From Clostridiaceae bacterium DTU079 (lineage in GTDB: Bacteria > Bacillota > Clostridia > Acetivibrionales > Acetivibrionaceae): a stretch of 38,504 nucleotides of DNA. Below the pieces are notes generated by a model, which worked only from the letters and a program-made list of their open reading frames with translations, was not told the DNA's origin and made no database searches. Location of the stretch: positions 1-38,504 of the forward strand of contig LFSC01000044.1 in assembly GCA_001512505.1 (NCBI GenBank), written 5' to 3'. The translations under genes were made by a program, and so were the position numbers. Shown here one piece after another: positions 34,954-38,504 of the stretch (its first letter is position 1; every line of letters starts with the position of its first letter).

Positions 34954-35270
34954 ATATAAAAAGAAAGTAAAAAACGGAAGCAAAGCATATAAATAGTATA
35001 ATGTGATGCTTATCGCATAAAGATTAAAAGAAATAGAAAAGCACATATGCATATTTTTAATAATAAAAATAACTTCAAATACTTTTAAATAGCCAAATTG
35101 TTAAAATATAGATAGTATTCGTAGGATATGTTAAAATAGATGTCAAAATAATTCAAAAAAAGGGGGAACACCTATGCATTCCAATGGATACATACAAAAA
35201 AACATTTCCAGCATCAGGCTTTACGCTGCCGAACCCATTATATAAATTTTATTATGAAAGGATTGGTGTT
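34954..35270 (+). other. AT-rich gap before the lipoprotein gene
   Basis: No sizeable gene is seen. AAGCAT / ATGCTT form a loose inverted repeat near 34995-35020. A 23-codon ORF at 35174-35245 (MHSNGYIQKNISSIRL, RBS AGGGGGA) could be a leader peptide or remnant. The block ATGTTAAAATAG (about 35128-35140) recurs before the DUF1848 gene (36821-36831) and may contain a -10 element. Confidence 0.4.
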
Positions 35271-35990
35271 ATGAAAAAGTTATTTATCATGTTGCTTACC
35301 TTGACTATAATTACTACATGGCTTTCAGGGTGTGGCGGCAAAAACAGTTCAAAAAAAGATAGAGAGATTTCTTCAACGCATTCCGATTCTTCTGACACCT
35401 CCACAGATCCCAATTTAGATACTTCAAGTAATGCAGAGATTTTTGGTGAAGGGACAATTTCTTCTCTTGATGAAATAAAAAATAAGTTAATTGAATCAGG
35501 TTATCAAATTTCCGATTTGATGGATATTCAAAAACAAACTGTAGTGAACCTTGTGGATGGATTTAATTTTTCAAAAGGCGATGAGTATAACTTTGTGATG
35601 GAGTTTGCCACACCAAAGGATGCGAAAGCTAATGCGGACATGGTAATTGAATCCGGTTATCAAGTTCCGATAGTCAATGGAAGGTTTGTAGCATACGTGA
35701 CAGCTGAAAATGGAATTGTGACTGATCTAGAGCTTCAAGCAGAACTTGAGAAGATTATGGATGCAAAAGCTTTGGTTGCGGACCAATCGTCCGACACGAA
35801 GACGAAAAACGTATCTACCAAGACTACGGATTATAAAGAGGCTTACGAGCTCATGCATAATATTACCGAATCAATGAATACCATGCTGGATAAAGCATTG
35901 AGCAAAAACAATAACGAACATCCGCAGGGAGACCCTCAAAATACGGAGAATGTTTTCGTTCTCATGTTTGTTCAATTTCAATGGCATTAA
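35271..35990 (+). pseudogene. Lipoprotein, 5' part of a probably frameshifted gene
   Basis: 239 aa from ATG 35271 (MKKLFIMLLTLTIITTWLSG) with lipobox LSGC (C21), then a Ser/Thr/Asp-rich linker and a folded-looking domain (SSLDEIKNKLIESGYQISDL onward). It would be anchored outside the cell membrane. The frame ends at VFVLMFVQFQWH, while the next frame, overlapping by 10 bp and lacking an RBS, continues a protein-like sequence. Two single-base changes near 35979 and 35998 would join them through VQFNGINFTV and CENEQML. The 29 residues upstream in the longer frame (from 35184) precede the signal peptide and were dropped. Family unknown. Confidence 0.6.
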
Positions 35991-36514
35991 CTTCACAGTT
36001 CTGTGAAAATGAGCAGATGCTTAAAGGAGTAGAAATGGCAGCGGAAATGTTTGGCTTGACGAACGTAAAGGTTACTCGTAACAAGGCACATGACTATACG
36101 CTTACAGCAACACAAGCTCGCACTGAGGGGCCATATGAGTTACACGGCGTATACGATCCAACGAGTGGGGGTCTGCGAATGGTTGAAAAGACCGATGGAA
36201 AGGTAACTACATTTTTCGAGTTCATACCTTTAGGTTCCGACCAATATGCTTTACAAACAAGAACTGAACGAGGCATAGTTAATTACAAGGATGGCAAGGT
36301 ATTATCCTTTGTATATACGATGCTTTATTATGATGGTAATGAATACAACAGCGAATCAGACAGTATATATCCTTCCGGGTCAGGTGCAAACATTGAATGG
36401 GCTGCATCCAAGGGAGAGGATGAATATTCACAATATATCAAATTTGACGGAAAAAACTTCAAGATCAATGTGCAAACTTTTGGAGAGAGGGTAAAGGTTG
36501 AGATACCTTCCTAG
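35981..36514 (+). pseudogene. 3' part of the frameshifted lipoprotein gene
   Basis: 177 codons from ATG 35981 without a Shine-Dalgarno sequence. It has no signal peptide, yet reads as an extracytoplasmic beta-rich domain: GVEMAAEMFGLTNVKVTRNK, YELHGVYDPTSGGLRMVEKT, FIPLGSDQYALQTRTE. It is most simply the C-terminal domain of the preceding lipoprotein separated by frameshift. It could instead be translated by re-initiation or reflect sequencing error. Confidence 0.55.
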
Positions 36515-36654
36515 CCTGACATCTGTCGGTTATATTCCTTGAGGAAGATTTAAAAAATGAGGAACTGATTTCAGCGATTCTCCTTTGTTTAATTTTTGCT
36601 GCTGCTTTTAGAGGGTGATACTCTTATCTCTCGTAAATCCTAAATTTTCTGCTG

Positions 36655-36688
36655 AGAAAGATAAATCACTTTAGAAAGATAAATCACT
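36655..36688 (+). repeat. 16-bp direct repeat, 18-bp period
   Basis: AGAAAGATAAATCACT occurs at 36655-36670 and 36673-36688. The spacing equals the 18-bp period of the pre-smc repeats, though the sequences differ. Confidence 0.65.
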
Positions 36689-36700
36689 GTTGATATAAGA

Positions 36701-36732
36701 AAACTAAGGTGTCTAATTTACCTTAGTTTTTT
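36701..36732 (+). terminator. Intrinsic terminator
   Basis: AAACTAAGGT / ACCTTAGTTT, a perfect 10-bp stem with a 9-nt loop, followed by further T residues. It would work in both directions. Confidence 0.82.
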
Positions 36733-36885
36733 ACAATATGAAAAAAAGTAGTTTTATAATAAGTCTTGTTCTTAAGACAGCATTCACTATACCCAAATAC
36801 TTTGATTACTAGGTATGGTATGTTAAAATAGTTAAAAAGTAAACTTTGACATATACCAAAATACTTATGGAGGAATTTAGATGTG

Positions 36886-37722
36886 ATGCTTGAAATAATA
36901 AGCTGCAGCAGAAGAACGGATATTCCGGCCTTTTATTATGACTGGCTGCAGGAATGTCTGAAAAATAAATATGCAATGGTGAAAAATCCTTACAACGGAT
37001 CTATGTACATAGTGGATTTGTCTTGTGAAAAGGTGCACTCAATTTGCCTGTGGTCAAAGTCGTTTGCCAATGTTCTTAAAGACCCTAAATATTTGTCGAT
37101 GTATAATTTATACTTTCAGTTTACAATCACAGGGTATTCAAGAGCTTTGGAACCAAATGTTATAGATACCAATGAGGCAGTCAGGCAGATGGAACAACTG
37201 GCACTAAGGTATTCTCCGCAGCAAATTAACTGGAGATTTGACCCTATTATTTTTAGTATGGAAGGAGAGAAGGAACCGGTAGCGGATAACTTTGAGAGGG
37301 CAAGGTTAAAGATGTTTGAGACTTTGTGCAGGGATATTTCTTCCTTTGGCGTAAACCGTTGTACCGTAAGTTTTCTTTGTATGTATAAAAAAGTAGAGCA
37401 AAGAATGAAAAAGTCCAACTTTAATTGTTTAGTTCCTTCACAGCAAATGCAAATTGTATTTGTAAGCCAATTGGTTGAGATTGCCGATAAATTCGGGGTT
37501 ACTGTTTATACATGCAGCAGTCCGGTTATTGAAGGAGTACCCGGGGTGAAGAAGGGACATTGTATAGACGGAGTTTATCTAGAAAAACTGTTTGGCAAAA
37601 GGGCATCCCATGCAAAAGACGCAGGACAAAGAAAAGAATGCGGATGTACCCGGTCGAGAGATATCGGAGGATATAGAGGACAAAGTTGCCGTCATGGATG
37701 TGTTTATTGCTATGCGCAGTAG
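36886..37722 (+). CDS. DUF1848 family protein
   Basis: 278 aa. The N-terminal IISCSRRTDIPAFYYDW is the family hallmark, followed by MVKNPYNGSMYIVDLS, FQFTITGYSRALEPNV and INWRFDPIIF. The C-terminus is cysteine-rich: ECGCTRSRDIGGY and a terminal CRHGCVYC (CX3CX2C), which suggests an iron-sulfur cluster. Family function is unknown. GTG 36883 and ATG 36886 are both possible after GGAGGA; ATG gives the usual N-terminus. Preceded by a possible promoter at 36802-36829. Confidence 0.85.
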   Translation: MLEIISCSRRTDIPAFYYDWLQECLKNKYAMVKNPYNGSMYIVDLSCEKVHSICLWSKSFANVLKDPKYLSMYNLYFQFTITGYSRALEPNVIDTNEAVRQMEQLALRYSPQQINWRFDPIIFSMEGEKEPVADNFERARLKMFETLCRDISSFGVNRCTVSFLCMYKKVEQRMKKSNFNCLVPSQQMQIVFVSQLVEIADKFGVTVYTCSSPVIEGVPGVKKGHCIDGVYLEKLFGKRASHAKDAGQRKECGCTRSRDIGGYRGQSCRHGCVYCYAQ

Positions 37723-37804
37723 CAGGGTTGTTAAAAATTAATTTGAATAAAGTAGAACAAGAACTTAATTATGTGAATCAAACAGTTTAAGGAGGAGAGC
37801 AAAA

Positions 37805-38461
37805 GTGATTAATTTCCGAAGATTTCGTCAAATAATGATTATTATGTATATAGGGATAATTCTGGCTGTTATATGTTCGTGTAATAGAAATAACGGAGGA
37901 CATAATCCTAATGAAACGTCAAGTGATTTGCCGACAAACTCACCTGTAGCAACATCGAGAGATCTACTTACGGGCACATCTGAAAAATCCGATGAATTGA
38001 TTAGCCAACAATTAATTGGGATATGGCATGCTGCTCCTTCAGTGGGTAGTGGTTATGATAATTTGTTCTTTTTTTATAAGAATAATAGATTTAAGTTATG
38101 TTACAGTCAATATGATGAGGCGAAGCGAGTTATAGACATATCAGGAAAATGGACTGTCGATGGCAATAAATTAAAACTTTCCGTGGATGAAAAGACAGTT
38201 GTAATTGGGGGTGAACTTGTTGAGTCATCTCCGTCGTCAGCTTCTGAATATAGTTTAATTAACGGAACAATTGAAAAACAGATATTAGATCCACCGGAAA
38301 TTATTGAATATGAAATAAGCCAGATCGAAAAAGATACAGAGTCACCCTATGAGAACAAAGTTATGATTAATGGTACGTATTATTGGAGAATTTGCGATGA
38401 CCCGGATGACGAGTATTTCAATAGCCTGAATGAGGTAAGTGAAATCTATTTAGCCCCCTAA
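37805..38461 (+). CDS. Putative lipoprotein, unknown
   Basis: 218 aa from GTG 37805 with the strong RBS AAGGAGGAGAG. A hydrophobic signal (IMIIMYIGIILAVICSC) ends at a plausible lipobox, ICSC (C26; C24 is the alternative). A Ser/Thr/Asn-rich linker follows, then a beta-rich domain beginning LIGIWHAAPSVGSGYDNLFF with GKWTVDGNKLKLSVDEKT, similar in style to lipocalin-like extracytoplasmic domains. No partner gene; probably exposed on the cell surface. Confidence 0.65.
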   Translation: MINFRRFRQIMIIMYIGIILAVICSCNRNNGGHNPNETSSDLPTNSPVATSRDLLTGTSEKSDELISQQLIGIWHAAPSVGSGYDNLFFFYKNNRFKLCYSQYDEAKRVIDISGKWTVDGNKLKLSVDEKTVVIGGELVESSPSSASEYSLINGTIEKQILDPPEIIEYEISQIEKDTESPYENKVMINGTYYWRICDDPDDEYFNSLNEVSEIYLAP

Positions 38462-38504
38462 TAGGTTTGGAGAAAAAATGCGAATATGTTAGCATAAATA
38501 ATAG

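Larger units (their letters stand above)
36515..36882 (+). other. Gap before the DUF1848 gene
   Basis: Contains a 16-bp direct repeat (36655-36688), a terminator (36701-36732), and a possible promoter: TTGATT (36802-36807), 16 bp, TAAAAT (36824-36829). No gene was seen. Confidence 0.5.

Noticed and set aside
1-38504. CRISPR arrays, insertion sequences, prophage genes, tRNA or rRNA
   Set aside because: No regular repeat-spacer pattern, transposase or integrase motifs, cloverleaf or rRNA-like sequence was noticed on reading; only two- or three-copy short repeats.

Overview
The window looks like chromosome from a low-GC, anaerobic, spore-forming, cellulosome-producing Firmicute, most likely Acetivibrio (Clostridium) thermocellus or a very close relative. 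This is inferred from: a dockerin-bearing secreted protein; SpoVS and two coat-type spore proteins; an oxygen-sensitive class III ribonucleotide reductase; and Pnkp (870 aa) and Hen1 (465 aa) whose lengths and key residues match my recollection of the characterised C. thermocellum enzymes (Pnkp K21, D187, H189, D233; Hen1 E366, E369, H370, H418). No rRNA, tRNA, CRISPR array, prophage or insertion sequence was recognised. Nearly all genes are on the + strand; two small spore-coat genes are on the - strand.

Region 1 (1-6541) is an RNA-repair island. After a short leader ORF, a terminator and a repeat-type hairpin comes a tightly packed set of four genes: an Rnl1-type RNA ligase, a fused polynucleotide kinase/HD phosphohydrolase, Hen1 (RNA 3'-terminal 2'-O-methyltransferase) and Pnkp (kinase-phosphatase-ligase). 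Two sealing pathways, Rnl plus Pnk-HD and Pnkp plus Hen1, thus sit side by side and probably in one transcript. About 450 bp of AT-rich, possibly degenerate DNA follows.

Region 2 (6800-21740) is housekeeping. It starts with fapR behind a FapR-like operator, then plsX, fabH, fabD, fabG, acpP, fabF (membrane lipid synthesis) and rnc, a radical SAM protein, spoVS, a pdxA homologue, smc and ftsY. Several intrinsic terminators (after acpP, fabF, rnc, spoVS and before smc) divide this apparent cluster into separate transcription units.

Region 3 (21749-28765) is accessory: a YjbQ-type protein, a DUF218 protein, a small unknown, the dockerin-tagged beta-helix protein, small unknowns, a second copy of the 60-bp hairpin repeat, the two coat genes, a YkvI-type membrane protein, and a poorly conserved stretch with an LRV-like protein, an apparent immunity-gene fragment and a small YD-motif protein.

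Region 4 (28857-34868) is metabolism. A stand-alone methionine-synthase reactivation domain overlaps a metH that lacks that domain. It is followed by nrdD-nrdG under a strong promoter with what look like tandem NrdR boxes; the second box is the core of a perfect 38-bp palindrome. Region 5 (34869-38504) holds a lipoprotein gene that appears broken by frameshifts, a DUF1848 protein with a C-terminal CX3CX2C motif, and another lipoprotein.
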